From Flabesymbios commensalis (Eukaryota > Annelida > Polychaeta > Terebellida > Flabelligeridae), in the NCBI GenBank assembly GCA_964017125.1, contig OZ024902.1:55099245-55163244 (forward strand): a stretch of DNA of 64,000 nt, in the 5' to 3' direction. Below are positions 19,539-31,170 of the stretch, piece by piece. The stretch's first letter is position 1, and every line of letters begins with the position of its first letter. The position numbers were made by a program, and so were the translations under genes. The notes beneath the pieces are model-generated. The model searched no databases and was not told the DNA's origin. It saw only the letters and a program-made list of their open reading frames with translations.

Positions 19539-22236
19539 AATGGTCTACCTATCTGGCACGGTTTACCCGATATCAGGCCAATCGAGGTAACTAATAGCTG
19601 ATTTACGGTCATTTTGAATTCTATATAAACTAGTTAAAAAATTAGGGTGCATCCTTCCCCGAAACCTCAAATTTTGTTTTATAGTGATGGACTAACATCT
19701 AACACAGTTTGCAAAATATTGGGCATGTGAAAGTAAATAATGGCCTAAAGGCGGCCATTTTGAATTTGATCAAGTCGAAATTTTCCAAGATGCATCCTCA
19801 GCTGAAATCTCACATTTCATTCTATAGTAATGGTCTAGCCATCTAGCACGGTTTACCAAATATCGCCCATGTGAAAGTGAATAATGGCCGACGGGAGGCC
19901 ATTTTGAATTTGATCAAGTCGAAATTTTTCAAGATGCATCCTCTCCTAAAAATCTCACATTTTGTTTTATAGTAATGGTCTAGCCATCTAGTACGGTTAC
20001 CGAATAACGGTTATGTGAAAGTGAATAATGGCCGATAGGCGGCCATTTTGAATTTGATCGAGTCAATTTTCTTCAAGATGCATCCTCTCCTGTAATCTAA
20101 CATTTTGTTTTATAGTAATGGTCTAGCTATGTAACACGGTTTACCAAATATCAGCAATGTGAAAGTAAATAGTGGCCGATAGGCGGCCATTTTGAATTCG
20201 ATTGAGTCAAAAGTTTTTAAAAGGCATCCTCTCCCGAAACGTCACATTTTGTTTTATAGTAATGGTCTAGCTATCTAGCACGGTTTACCTGATATCAGGC
20301 CTATCGAGGTAAATAATGCTTCGGGTTGTCGGCCATTTTGAATTCGTAAGTTAAAAATTTTCAGGGTGCATCCTCCCCCGAAAACTCACACTTTGTTTTA
20401 TAGTAATCAGGTAATGGTCTAGCCATCTAGCACGGTTTACCAAATATCAGCCATGTGAAAATGAATAATGGCCGAAAAGGCGGCCATTTTGAATTTGATC
20501 AAGTCAAATTATTCAAGATGCATCCTCATCTGAAATCTTACATTTCGTTTTATAGTAATGGTCTAGCCATCTAGCACGGTTGATCAAATATCCGCCATGT
20601 GAAAGTGAATAATGGCCGATAAGCGGCCATTTTGAATTTTATTGAGTCACATTTATTCAAGATGCATCCTCTCCTGAAATCACACTTTTTGTTTTATAGT
20701 AATGGTTTAGCCATCTAGCACGGCTTACCAAATAACGGCCATGTGAAAGTGAATAATGGCCGATTGGCGGCCATTTTGAACTTGGACGAGTTGAATTTTT
20801 TCAAAATGCATCCTCTCCTGAAACCTTACAATTTGTTTTATAGTAATGGTGTAGATATCTTAAGCGGTTTTCATGATATTCCACAATATCAGGCTTGTCG
20901 AGGTGAATAATGGTTGATAGGCGGCCATTTTGAATTTGATCGAGTCAATTTTCTTCAAGATGCATCCTCTCCTGTAATCTAACATTTTGTTTTATAGTAA
21001 TGGTCTAGCTATGTAACACGGTTTACCAAATATCAGCAATGTGAAAGTAAATAATGGCCGATAGGCGGCCATTTTGAATTCGATTGAGTCAAAAGTTTTT
21101 AAAAGGCATCCTCTCCCGAAACGTCACATTTTGTTTTATAGTAATGGTCTAGCTATCTAGCACGGTTTACCTGATATCAGGCCTATCGAGGTAAATAATG
21201 CTTCGGGTTGTCGGCCATTTTGAATTCGTAAGTTAAAAATTTTCAGGGTGCATCCTCCCCCGAAAACTCACACTTTGTTTTATAGTAATCAGGTAATGGT
21301 CTAGCCATCTAGCACGGTTTACCAAATATCAGCCATGTGAAAATGAATAATGGCCGAAAAGGCGGCCATTTTGAATTTGAAAGTCAAATTATTCAAGATG
21401 CATCCTCATCTGAAATCTTACATTTCGTTTTATAGTAATGGTCTAGCCATCTAGCACGGTTGATCAAATATCCGCCATGTGAAAGTGAATAATGGCCGAT
21501 AAGCGGCCATTTTGAATTTTATTGAGTCACATTTATTCAAGATGCATCGATCCTCTCCTGAAATCACACTTTTTGTTTTATAGTAATGGTTTAGCCATCT
21601 AGCACGGTTTACCAAATAACGGCCATGTGAAAGTGAATAATGGCCGATTGGCGGCCATTTTGAACTTGGACGAGTTGAATTTTTTCAAAATGCATCCTCT
21701 CCTGAAACCTTACAATTTGTTTTATAGTAATGGTGTAGATATCTTAAGCGGTTTTCATGATATTCAACAATATCAGGCTTGTCGAGGTGAATAATGGTTG
21801 ATAGGCGGCCATTTTGAATTTTATTAACTTGAAATTTTTCAAGATGCATCCTCTCCTGAAACCTCACAATTTGTTTTATAGTAATGGTGTAGCTATCTTG
21901 AGCGGTTTTCATGATATTCCGCAATATCAGGCCTGTCGAGGTGAATAATGGCTTAAAGGCGGCCATTCTTAATTTTATCGATTTGAAATTTTTCAAGATG
22001 CATCCTCTCCTGAAACCTTACAATTTAATTGATATTAATTGTGTAGCTATCTTGAGCGGTTTTCATGATATTCCGCAATATCAGGCCTGTCGAGGTGAAT
22101 AATGGCCGATAGACGGCCATTTTTAATTTTATCGATTTGAAATTTTTCAAGATGCATCCTCTCCTGAAACCTCACAATATGTTTTATAGTAATGGTGTAG
22201 CTATCTTGAGCGGTTTTCATGATATTCCGCAAAATC
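19539..22236. repeat. Satellite array, ~147-bp monomer, ~18 copies
   Basis: The monomers share CATCCTCTCCTGAAA, then TTTGTTTTATAGTAATGGTC, TAGCACGGTTTACCAAATAT, GTGAAAGTGAATAATGG and GGCGGCCATTTTGAATTTGA. Spacing of the ATAGTAATGGT block is close to 147 bases throughout. The GCGGCCATTTTG core resembles a YY1 site (GCCATNTT) and repeats once per monomer. The last three or four monomers form a distinct subtype with GAGCGGTTTTCATGATATTC. Open frames on the minus strand are periodic by-products. Confidence 0.93.
20059..21815. repeat. 882-bp higher-order duplication in the satellite
   Basis: 20059-20933 and 20941-21815 are near-identical blocks of six monomers at an offset of 882 bases. I saw only about five small differences, for instance AAATAGTGG against AAATAATGG and a 4-base insertion in GATGCATCGATCCTC. 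Neighbouring monomers inside a block differ much more, so the six-mer was copied as a unit recently. Confidence 0.9.
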
Positions 22237-22249
22237 TTTCAGTAGGATT

Positions 22250-22580
22250 TACCGATGTTATAAATTAGGTCAAAGTGCTGGGTCAACTTCAAGGTCAAGG
22301 TCCAAAAACCTGAAAAGTCACAACAAGGGACCTTAGAGAACATGCATGTGCAATATGACTGTCATCGGCCCAGTACTTTTCGAGATCTGCTCCGGAAACG
22401 AAGTGTGTGTCAAAACGTCTAAATAGGTCATAGTTCTGAACCAAAAGTAAGTCAAAGTTCAAATACCCCAAAAGGCATAACTAGACCCCCTAGGGGTGTT
22501 GTGTGTAAAATTTGAAGACAATCGGACAAGTACTTTCAGAGATATGCTCCGGAAACGAATTGTTTACGGACGGCCCAACG
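22250..22580. repeat. Two diverged units ending GCTCCGGAAACGAA
   Basis: Both units run from an AGGTCAAAG/ATAGGTCATAG block through CGGCCCAGTACTTTTCGAG or CGGACAAGTACTTTCAGAG to TGCTCCGGAAACGAA. This type of repeat is widespread in marine invertebrates. It borders the satellite directly. Confidence 0.6.
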
Positions 22581-22917
22581 CCGTAACATCATCATTTTCT
22601 CCTCTGCGACCTTGCGTACTGAATTCAGATTAAAAATATTTTAACCTGTCTATTATCCACCTGGAAGTAACCCACATACCAAAAATTGTTATCCTAGCTT
22701 ATTTTCTTACAAAGTTATAGGCAAAAGAAGAGGCAAAAAAAAAACGGAAGCGGAATCCATAGCTCCCTCCGTCTCACCATCACCGAGCCGTAAGTGTTGA
22801 AATTATGTGGGGATAAATAATCCATAAATATTTGGTTACTAGCGTGTCCGACACTTCGTTTCTATTTTCGAGCTGTGACTGGCGACCTTGCGAGCTATTT
22901 GGTTACCATCTAATGGG
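22581..22917. other. Intergenic, nothing recognised
   Basis: No feature supported. Confidence 0.4.
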
Positions 22918-23010
22918 ATAAAAAATATGTTGTTGTGGGTCGAGTGGGTTGTGGGTCGAGGGTTGTGGGTTTGAGGGGGTCAAGGGGGTTATGAAGGTAA
23001 CCCAATATCG
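22918..23010. repeat. GGGTCGAGGG/GTGGGTCGAG simple repeat
   Basis: GTTGTGGGTCGAGTGGG and GAGGGGGTCAAGGGGGTTAT match the inner terminal repeats of the foldback element at 51233-52640. It could be a remnant end of a related copy. Confidence 0.55.
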
Positions 23011-23062
23011 GTGGGCTGTGTCTACCTAGAGAACAGCACCTGGTAGACAACTGTAGTAGTAT

Positions 23063-23170
23063 CCCAGCAAACACGAGACATTCACCCAATGTTGTTTTAT
23101 GTTGGCCCGCCGTCTTCGACGTCCGCCTAATATTACAACAACACTGGGTAAACGCCCAGTGTTGGCTGGG
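23063..23170. mobile_element. Hairpin MITE, CCCAGCAAACACGAGACATT family
   Basis: The left arm CCCAGCAAACACGAGACATT continues to a central CGCCGTCTTCGACGTCCG. The right arm ends GTTGGCTGGG. The right half is partly rearranged (ACTGGGTAAACGCCCAGTG is a local palindrome). Confidence 0.7.
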
Positions 23171-23224
23171 ATAACGTCTTACATACCAAAAGGTAATGGC
23201 AGTTTGTGCTCTGATCAAGACCAT

Positions 23225-23445
23225 GACTGAGGAGGTTCTCTTGGCCCAGTTTATATAGCCTATATGTGCACAAAGGTGGCCTAAAGCCTGATTCATATCA
23301 TTTCATTTAGTCAAGACGTTATGAAGTTATTGTGATTACAAGCCATTTTGGTTTCCGAGCCCTGAAGACTTGAAATTAGGTCAAGGTCACTGAATGTCGA
23401 ACTTGAACTTCAGATTAGTGTCTTACACATGAGGTAAAAAAATGA
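23225..23445. repeat. SINE tail joined to one AGGTCAAGGTCA unit
   Basis: TTTATATAGCCTATATGTGC, ACAAAGGTGGCCTAAAGCC is the tail shared with the SINEs at 36447 and 57057. It is followed by a single unit of the ~150-bp repeat (GAAATTAGGTCAAGGTCACT). Confidence 0.6.
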
Positions 23446-23689
23446 CACAATCACACAACACCATCACAATCAGTAGTTTTGAGATTTGACATGTTTTGTG
23501 GCTACTGCTTAAAATAGGAAAAATTTAATTCCGGCCTAGAATAGGCAAAATTTAATTCTGGCTTAAAAAGTTAGTGGATCCAGATATCGTTCACACAAAC
23601 CTCGCAAATAAAACATCAAACTAGAATTTATGTGAGTGATTTTGCTCATTTGCCTTAGAAAATATATTTAGATGTATATAAAGAAAAAC

Positions 23690-24530
23690 AAAATATGTCA
23701 AAGGCCCCATTCCAAGTCAATTGGCATATTTGTGTTTTAACTCTGTTATATCTTTTTGAGTGTTTGAATAAGTGAAGGTAACATTCCGATTGATCATAAC
23801 TTTTAGAAACATCTGTTCGCAACGTAATTAGGTTTCGAAAAAACAGATTATGACAAAATGTCAGTCATTACATTTTTGACTTTTAGATTAAAACCGTTTT
23901 ATAATGGGCTTGTCATATTTGACAGGAAAAGGACGAGGGTCACCAATTTTTTTATTTCCTTGTTTTTTTATAATTTACTAGCCGTAATCTATGACAAAAA
24001 GTTTTTAACTTGTATTAGGAAAAGTATGTAAGGTCTCAGATCTATCACATCGTCAAAGACGTTTAATTACATCATCATCGGAAAATGACCCCTTTCCTAC
24101 CGGGCCACACATTTCAAAACGGGGAGGCTCAACAAGCTGAACTCGGCCGATTGACATGTTTTAAATTTTTGCACGACATCGTGAATATTGCCAAAATACA
24201 GAGGCAATATTCATGGGATGTTCGTGGCTGGTGTGGGGACAAAAAGGAAGGGATTTTTCTCAGTGTGGACACTCCCAGAGAAAAAAACAAATCATTATCG
24301 AACATTCAATCTAGACCCTCAGTGGGCTGGTTTCATGGTCAATCCCAATAGAATTTTTGTCATGGTTGTCCGGAATTGTATGAACATCCCGACATACACA
24401 CTTATCGGGTACATATCTCTTTCAAATGGAAGATGGAGAAAGATAATTTATAGATTTACGAGGATATATAATATAAGCCTGATTAACACAGTTATAAACT
24501 TTGAAACTTTATCATGTTTATTGGGAGACC
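23690..24530 (+). repeat. ~800-bp dispersed repeat, copy 1
   Basis: It matches the reverse complement of about 40190-40985 through most of its length. Shared blocks include TTTTGAGTGTTTGAATRAGT, TATGACAAAATGTC, TAATTTACTAGCCGTAATCT, ATGTAAGGTCTCAGATC, GGGATGTTCGTGGCTGG and ATCGGGTACATATCTCTTTC. A frame with GMFVAGV and TKRKGF is partly kept in both copies, but other blocks are not frame-conserved, so coding is doubtful. Unknown element. Confidence 0.7.
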
Positions 24531-25182
24531 TTTAAAGAATTTTATTATTAATTATTACAAGGAAAAATAATAACTGCTTTGAAAAGTGATCGAATTTGCC
24601 CTCCAATTGAATTTGGCCACATCTCCCCTGACTACTACTAGACGGAATGCCTGTCTAATACTTTGTTTCCGGACAGGGAGTTGGATGTTGTTCGTAGACT
24701 CAAGAAATTCAAACAAAATGGTGACTGTTTATACTGTTCATACCAGCTCTATTCAAATTTTTATTTATTTATACTTTCTTAGGTAGCCTACAGTGACAAA
24801 TTATTAGAAGTAGCGACATTGATTGTACAACACTAGAGTAATGGAGGCTATTATTGGAGGGTTAACACCTAAATGGTTCTAGCTCACCCAAAATAATTTA
24901 AATATATAACTTTTTGGTATGGGTAGACAGGGATTCCTCTAGGAAGGGAAAATATCTCTATTAGCTTGAAACAATGAGATATTTCGAGTGTAAGCGGAGC
25001 TGGCCCACACAAAGTGCGGGCCATGTTAGAGGGGTCTGGGGGCATACCCATCCCCCCATGAAAACTTTGAAATGATCAGCCCAAATGATGCATTCTCAGG
25101 CAATGTGGAGTGGACACATTTTATAGCTCAATTTGTGTAACTTTTTTACAAAATAACTATTTTCCACATATTTAGGCTTAGG
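24531..25182. other. Intergenic with a dispersed scrap
   Basis: About 25015-25105 (GGTCTGGGGGCATACC, then ATGAAAACTTTGAAATGATC and AATGATGCATTCT) resembles 50570-50635. Otherwise nothing is recognised. Confidence 0.45.
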
Positions 25183-25351
25183 CAGGGAATAATTTGTCTG
25201 GTGTAGCAGAGCAGTTTGCTACACAATTTTGGGCAAATGCTACACAATATTATGTTGGTGTAGCATTTTTTCGAATGGAGAATGATAGCTTAGCACAGTT
25301 TGCAAGGCTGCTAAACTGCTACACAATTTTTCTGGGACAAATTATTCCCCG
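25183..25351. mobile_element. 169-bp MITE with 5-bp target duplication (copy 2)
   Basis: Same ends as 17203-17367 (CAGGGAATAATTTGTC and GACAAATTATTCCCCG). TTAGG flanks it at 25178-25182 and 25352-25356, different from the TTACA of the first copy. Confidence 0.8.
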
Positions 25352-25414
25352 TTAGGTTCGTGGTGGTGAGTCATGGGTGCCGTATGAAGGGCCAGAATGG
25401 GTCTGGTGTGTGTA

Positions 25415-26236
25415 TACTGTAGATCTGGTAATATTCGCGAGGTTTTAATTTTCGCGAGGAGGACAAATTCGCGAATTTAAGAATCTTGCAAGAATTATTC
25501 TTCTGATAGCGCTGCCTATCAGTGAGCTTTATCTACAACCTCTATGAAGACTCAACAGCAATGTATATCATAACGGATAGTGTGTGAGCGTGAAAAAAAA
25601 TAACTCTGGAATAGAGTAGGCTATATCATCAATGTGTATATTTATTGATTATGATATACAATTGGTGATCGTAATTCAATGGGCGCTGTACTGCTATATG
25701 AGTCTGTACCCGGCTGCTATTGATGGCGATGACTGGAAAAGTATTGCTAATTACCAGAAATGTGTTTGTATAGCAATACGCAGTCCATTGTCACCAGCCC
25801 AACGCACATCGGAATTTAATCCAACGCTGACTCAACGTTAGCCTGGTATTTCCAACTTTGACCCAACATAAAACCAATATTTGCGCAAGGACCCGTGCGA
25901 GTTGAGAAAGTAGACATGTGTCTTGACCTGAAGTCGACCCACTATGTGCATAGTGATTGCCGTAATTGGTATTACGTAAGAGGGTGTGGTAACAGTAGAT
26001 TACGCCTACTTGTGATATCGATGGATAAGGTGAGTGATTGATTTCACGGTTGAGTAAGTGCCATTGAAACGTGACATTTCACAGCTTAGTGACTATCTGT
26101 TGGATCTAATTACAGCAGAAAATAATTTGTTTTTTGAAATTGGAAATTCGCAAAAACTAGAACTCTGACACGAAAAGTTCCAAAAATACAAATTTGCAAA
26201 ATTTAAAAACACGCGAAAATTACCTGATGTACAGTA
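25415..26236. mobile_element. 822-bp TIR element, TACTGTAGATCTGGTAAT ends
   Basis: Left TACTGTAGATCTGGTAATAT and right ATTACCTGATGTACAGTA are inverted. Subterminal TTCGCGAGGAGGACAAATTC and later TTCGCAAAAACTAG mirror each other as in 2533-2716. The interior includes a degraded copy of the CAGCAAACACGAGA hairpin family near 25795-25875 and a 69-codon frame without a recognisable domain. Confidence 0.7.
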
Positions 26237-26389
26237 ATTCAGGGAAGTTCCCCAGATTGAACATACTTTACATCAGATTTGTCATGACCTCTCATATAGC
26301 ATCCATGACTTATCATTTTAAATAATGATAAGAATCTTTGCAAACTAGAACAATATTGAAATTATGGAACTATTATTTTCTAGTCATTT

Positions 26390-26690
26390 GGCAACAACCC
26401 TGCAAATTTCGCACAATTAGATTCAGCATTTCAAAAGTTAGACCATTTGACATGTAACGCAATGAGAATAAACTGGAATTTATACATGGTATAGAGGAGA
26501 GTCATAAATAGACATTTAATAAATGTCAAAAGGTCTAACTTTTGAACTATACAATATATATTTTTTCAGGATCAATGCCAAATGACTAAAAAATAGGGCT
26601 TACAAAATTTCATGAAAATCGCTTGAGAATTGACTGACTGGATAACGAAAAGCTAACTTTCATTTTGGACCATCCTCCACCGTCGGACAG
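26390..26690. mobile_element. Partial copy of the ACTTGTATCGCA MITE
   Basis: AGTTAGACCATTTGACATGT, ATAGAGGAGAGTCATAA, AGGTCTAACTTTTGAACTA and AAATTTCATGAAAATCG follow the same order as 30771-31170 and 60856-61200. The outer ends are lost. Confidence 0.6.
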
Positions 26691-27263
26691 ACTATAACAT
26701 GCGCTTATCTAAAACAGAGAAAAAAACATGGTGGCTTTATGGGCTGCTGTTACTGGTAGTGGGCTGCACTTCGCTGAACATTGTTGAAAAAGCATGACCC
26801 AGGGTATAGTTAATTTTTTTAAATAAAAATACTGTTCCTGTAAATGTTTCTGGTTACTTTGAATAAAAAAGGAACAAAAATAGTTGATAATCTAAAACGA
26901 ATTGGCGGGCCGGCCAAGTAGCATGGGTTCTGAGCGCCGGCCGGCCGTCAAGTTTGCCCTCTGTGGAAGAGACTAGATCACTAGCCGGCCCACCGTGACT
27001 TATCAAGCCGGCACCCGTGATTTTTGTTTGTTTGACCGGAATAGCTAGCTCTATCACTGGTTCCGACTCTATTAGTGTTAGCCACCCTGAAGTGTCATCG
27101 ATCCCGTGTTGGGCGATTCCACACACAAAGTGAAAAAAACTTGATTTTGAAAACAGCTTGAAAGTTTTATGTTATGGGCTAATATAATACAAAACTACCT
27201 CAACTAATATGGTTGCAACTTTTTTTTAATTATTCGATTGAAAAAAGTCTTAAAATTAACATA
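26691..27263. other. Intergenic, nothing recognised
   Basis: A GC-richer patch at 26900-27020 holds GCCGGCC repeats (GGGCCGGCC, CGGCCGGCC, GCCGGCCC) and a minus-strand frame of 90 codons with no domain. Not called as a gene. Confidence 0.4.
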
Positions 27264-28719
27264 CAGAGAGACCTCGATGTTCCGTCATCATCTGTTCCCA
27301 AGAAATATGACGGAACTTCGAATATGGCAGAGTTTCGGAGCAGCTCCCCCACCCCCTGTGTTGGAACCGAGGATATATATATATCTAATTCATACTGTAA
27401 TGTTGTTATATTAGTACATGTATTGGTTGTGCAAACAAAATAACAACATAACTATGATACAAATATAATTTAAAATTTCAAATATATAATTGCATGATTT
27501 TTTAATTTCAAATATATAATTACATAATTTTTTTTAAATAATATTTGTACATTCTTACTTTTTTTTGGAAAAAGTCGGTGACACATGTTTGGTAGAGGTA
27601 GTGTCTAGTGCACACATTTCACTGTGTATAGCACCGTGCCATTACTCGGGCGGGTGGCTTATTGCTCCGACTTTCATGTTGCCGGACGTGCGACTATTGT
27701 CTTCCTGTTATTGTAGAGCTTTACATACTGTTCTTTTCACAATCCTAAACAATCCAACGCTCAAATAGGTGTAGACACTTCCTGCTAACCGAAACACACG
27801 GTATTCACGGCTCAGAGTACAATCTATGAAATGGATCTCCTCAACGCAGATGACGGCATGAATTATTACGATCTGTTCACAGAAATTGTTAAATACCTAT
27901 AGATTTAGTTAACAAAATCAATCATTTCGGTACTGATATCTACACCAGATATATTGAAGATCAAATTAATCAATCTTTATCGGCTTAACTAGCGGTTACA
28001 CACGAAATTAAATATTGTGCCAAGTATGACTGAACATTGTTTCAATATGCGAGACATTGGCTTCGACCCAAGACTCATTCACCCAATGCTGGTACAATGT
28101 AAACCCATCGTCTCAGAGACTGGCCCAACATTGTACCAACATTGGGTGAACATCTCGTGTTTGCTGGACTGTGTCATATTACTGCCGTCAAGAAGTGTTA
28201 TGTAGAACGAGCGGTTCCTCCTTTGTTGGGGGTTCGGTGTGTCAAAGGCAGTGGCCCAGCATTAAACCAATGCTCACATCGTGAACATCTGTTTGCCAGA
28301 TTTTATCTGCTAATTAGCCACCCACTAATCCCTTACACGTCAGGTGCATTTAGCCAGATTAGGGGAAATGTTTTGAAAAGGACATAAGCAATGCCACAAT
28401 CACTATACAAACAAGTGGCGTTCATACAATTAGTGTGACTGACCGTCATCTGGTGACAGAACAATGAGACGCTTAGGTCATGCTTGATTTATCCCTTTTG
28501 TCACCGAGATTTGATGACGGAGGCGGGAAACGTGACAGAACAACGGGACACGTATTCATTGATTTAGCCTTTTCGTCCCCGAAATTTGATGACGGAGGCG
28601 GACATCGGAATGACGGAACATGGAAGCAAAAATACATTGGGCCGATCCGTTCTCGTCAAAACCATGACGGATGTAGAAGAAGACGGAACATCGGAGGACG
28701 GATCTCCATGGCCGGACTG
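27264..28719. mobile_element. pogo/Tigger-like DNA transposon, non-autonomous
   Basis: It begins CAGAGAGACCTCGATGTTCC and ends with GGAACATCGGAGG ... GGCCGGACTG, flanked by TA at 27262-27263 and 28720-28721. ACCTCGATGTTCCG-type ends are characteristic of Tigger/pogo elements. GACGGA occurs about six times in one orientation in the last 210 bases (28518-28705), and TCCGTC occurs at the left end. No transposase frame is seen. A hairpin MITE sits inside at 28049-28168. Confidence 0.65.
28049..28168. mobile_element. Hairpin MITE, CAGCAAACACGAGA family, nested
   Basis: The left arm has CACCCAATGCTGGTACAATG and the right arm CATTGTACCAACATTGGGTG then ATCTCGTGTTTGCTGG. The private arm segment GGTACAATG is matched within the copy but not in other copies. 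A second fragment (GCCCAGCATTAAACCAATGC) follows at about 28255-28301. Confidence 0.7.
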
Positions 28720-29076
28720 TATTAACATTGTTATTTCTTTTTTTTTTTAAAGAAGTTTATTCTCATGGTTCTTTCTATTTTTATCAAGATTTTTCAATTA
28801 GTGAACAGTTTACATTGTTTCTATCTTTAATTAATAATATAATATGTTTAAAATAAAAATATTTTATAATTTGAGCACATTGGTTGTTTTGTGCCAAATG
28901 TTTGCTTATGCTATTTTCATAATTTGTCCGTACGACATATGAAACATAATTTTTCCACATTACTTAATCAATTTTGCAGCCTTAATCTTGTTACTCCTTT
29001 TTCTTTAATTAGCAAAGGTTTGACTGGTTCTGTTTAAAATATTTCACATCATTAGTTTTTATGCAATTGGCATTTC
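28720..29076. other. AT-rich spacer
   Basis: No gene. TTGTCCGTACGACATATG at 28924 is the first of four occurrences of this motif. Confidence 0.45.
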
Positions 29077-29119
29077 AATGCTGTCCGTACGACATATAAA
29101 ATGTCGTACGGACAGCATT
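29077..29119. repeat. Perfect 19-bp hairpin with CGTACG core
   Basis: AATGCTGTCCGTACGACAT, a loop of ATAAA, then the exact inverse ATGTCGTACGGACAGCATT. The motif TGTCCGTACGACATAT also occurs singly at 28925 and, with one change, at 29912. Confidence 0.85.
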
Positions 29120-30770
29120 TCCTGTACATTATTTTGATAATCTCCACCTTTTGAATATGTTCATTTGTTTTGTATTAAACAATAACATTTATTTGAAAAG
29201 GTTTTTATAACTAACAAATCTATTGACAAATAGAGGGCACCTAGGGCTTGTTTGACATTGAACATGTTGAATCAGAGATGGTACATGAATATTTTGGTGA
29301 GAAACACTGGTATCCAGCTATCTTAATACCTATCGAGTTTTGCAGCTATTACAGGTATCCCACATATATGTCTCTGCTTATACTAAGGATTAAACTATCA
29401 TGAGTATCTCTATAGTCTGCTAATAAATATTTTTACTGTGAAAAGACTATGATTTTGTGTAAAAACAATTGTATCTCTCTACAACATGTACAATGCAAGC
29501 ATTGTTTTACCAATTTATTAGATGTAAAAGGTTGTCTGTCTATTTTGTATTTTTCGAGCTTATTTATATGATAAAACTTTTTTCGGATCAACTTCAGTTA
29601 ACAATTTAGATTCACAAAATAAATAAATATAATATTTTGGTCTTCAGTGCATATGTATCTTTTGTGCCATAACTCAAATGCGTGAAATAATAATTCATAT
29701 AATGGCCAGCATCATGTAATATAATTTATTGTTTTTGTCTCCTTTTGTATATATATTGGAAAAAAAAGTATACATGATATATATGTTGGAAAAAATGTAT
29801 TTTTTAATCCCTTATAAACATTTAATATAGCAACATAGAGACATATTATTCAACCTATATTTTTGAAATATTTTGAAAAAAACATACATGATTTCGAAGT
29901 TTATACTGTGTTGTCCGTTCGACATATATTAAGTGTGGCCCTCCAAAAAGGACATTCAAAAGCCCTACAAAAATTGTGAAGAAGCTGCAAGATCTACAAA
30001 ATGCTATTATGATGGGCACATATCTTCATGATAATTATCAGTATTCACTTATATATGTCAAATAAGACGCTCTAACACAATTCTATACCACAATTAAGAC
30101 CTAATATTAGATTTTTTGAATATTTTATGTTTTTAATTTGTTTAAAACTGAACTATAACCATGATAACCCCATTAAACTAATTCTAGACTTTTATTACAT
30201 GGCAAATGGACTTTAGCACTTTTGAAATATTAAATATTATTTTGCGAAATTTTTCCCCCTGTTAGGATTTCAATAGAAAAATGGCCTGCAAAATTTCAAC
30301 GAAATTGGTTCAAAATTGACCGAGAAATCACCGAAAATCATGCAATCCTGGTTGATTATTTTTAATCAGGCAGTGGCTAATCGTACGTGATTCTTGATAA
30401 TGTAACTCAATGGGCAGCCTCGTTTCCGAAATGACGGGCTCCCACTGACTCCCATTATAACTTTACCGTACGAATAGCCACTCCGTATTTTTAATTTGAC
30501 AGCGAGTATAGGAATGACAACTTTTTACTCAGGAATGGCAGTTTTCTTGACTTGCCAGTCCTCAGGCTGTGGATTGGCATGCCATCAACGTTTAATTCTA
30601 CCCAGGGCTGTTAGGCATATGCAAATGAGCTATTAATTATTATACTACTGGTATTAGGCCCTAAAGTTAATAGTAATACTAAATTAATACGAGCTAAAAC
30701 GCGGCCCTGTCAGCCCTGAGTCCGACCCACTCGTTGAATCTAACTTCTATAGTTGCAGTCAACTTCCACC
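29120..30770. other. Intergenic, nothing coding
   Basis: AT-rich. About 30280-30350 (AAATTTCAACGAAATTGG, GACCGAGAAATCACCG) is an end fragment of the 60856-61200 MITE family. No exon found. Confidence 0.45.
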
Positions 30771-31170
30771 AGCGTTGGGTGTTTTTCGCTGATTTCTCAG
30801 TCAACCCTAAATCAATTTCTATGAAATTTTGCAAGCACTTTTTTCAATTATTCCGGCGCCTACCCTGAAAATTTCGTGAAATTTGAATGAGTATTTCAAA
30901 AGTCAGACTATTTGACATGTAGTGGAATTTAGTGATTGAAGCTGATAACGTTAGCGTTCAATGGGTTTATAGAGGAGCGTCATAATTCGCAAAAACTACA
31001 TGTCAAATGGTTTAACTTTTAAACTACATTAGGCCTATATTTTTCCCTGCAGGGCAGGTGCCGTAAGTTTACAGTAAGACTAGAAACTAACGCTTGTCAA
31101 ATTTCATGAGAATCGGATGAAAATTGCTTGAGCAACGAGTGAAAAACATGCAACGCGAAAGTGACAGATT
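30771..31170. mobile_element. ACTTGTATCGCA-family MITE, longer copy
   Basis: GTTTTTCGCTGATTTCTCAG at the left and GAGTGAAAAACATGCAACGC at the right are the inverted ends. The interior has GACTATTTGACATGTAG and its mirror CTACATGTCAAATGGT around ATGGGTTTATAGAGGAGCGT. Confidence 0.65.

Noticed and set aside
21685-22232. Minus-strand open frames of 61-103 codons in the satellite
   Set aside because: They repeat with the monomer and carry no domain; they are by-products of the ~147-bp unit (three times 49).
26854-27126. 90-codon minus-strand frame in a GCCGGC-rich patch
   Set aside because: No recognisable domain, no splice sites and no start context; low-complexity base composition explains it.
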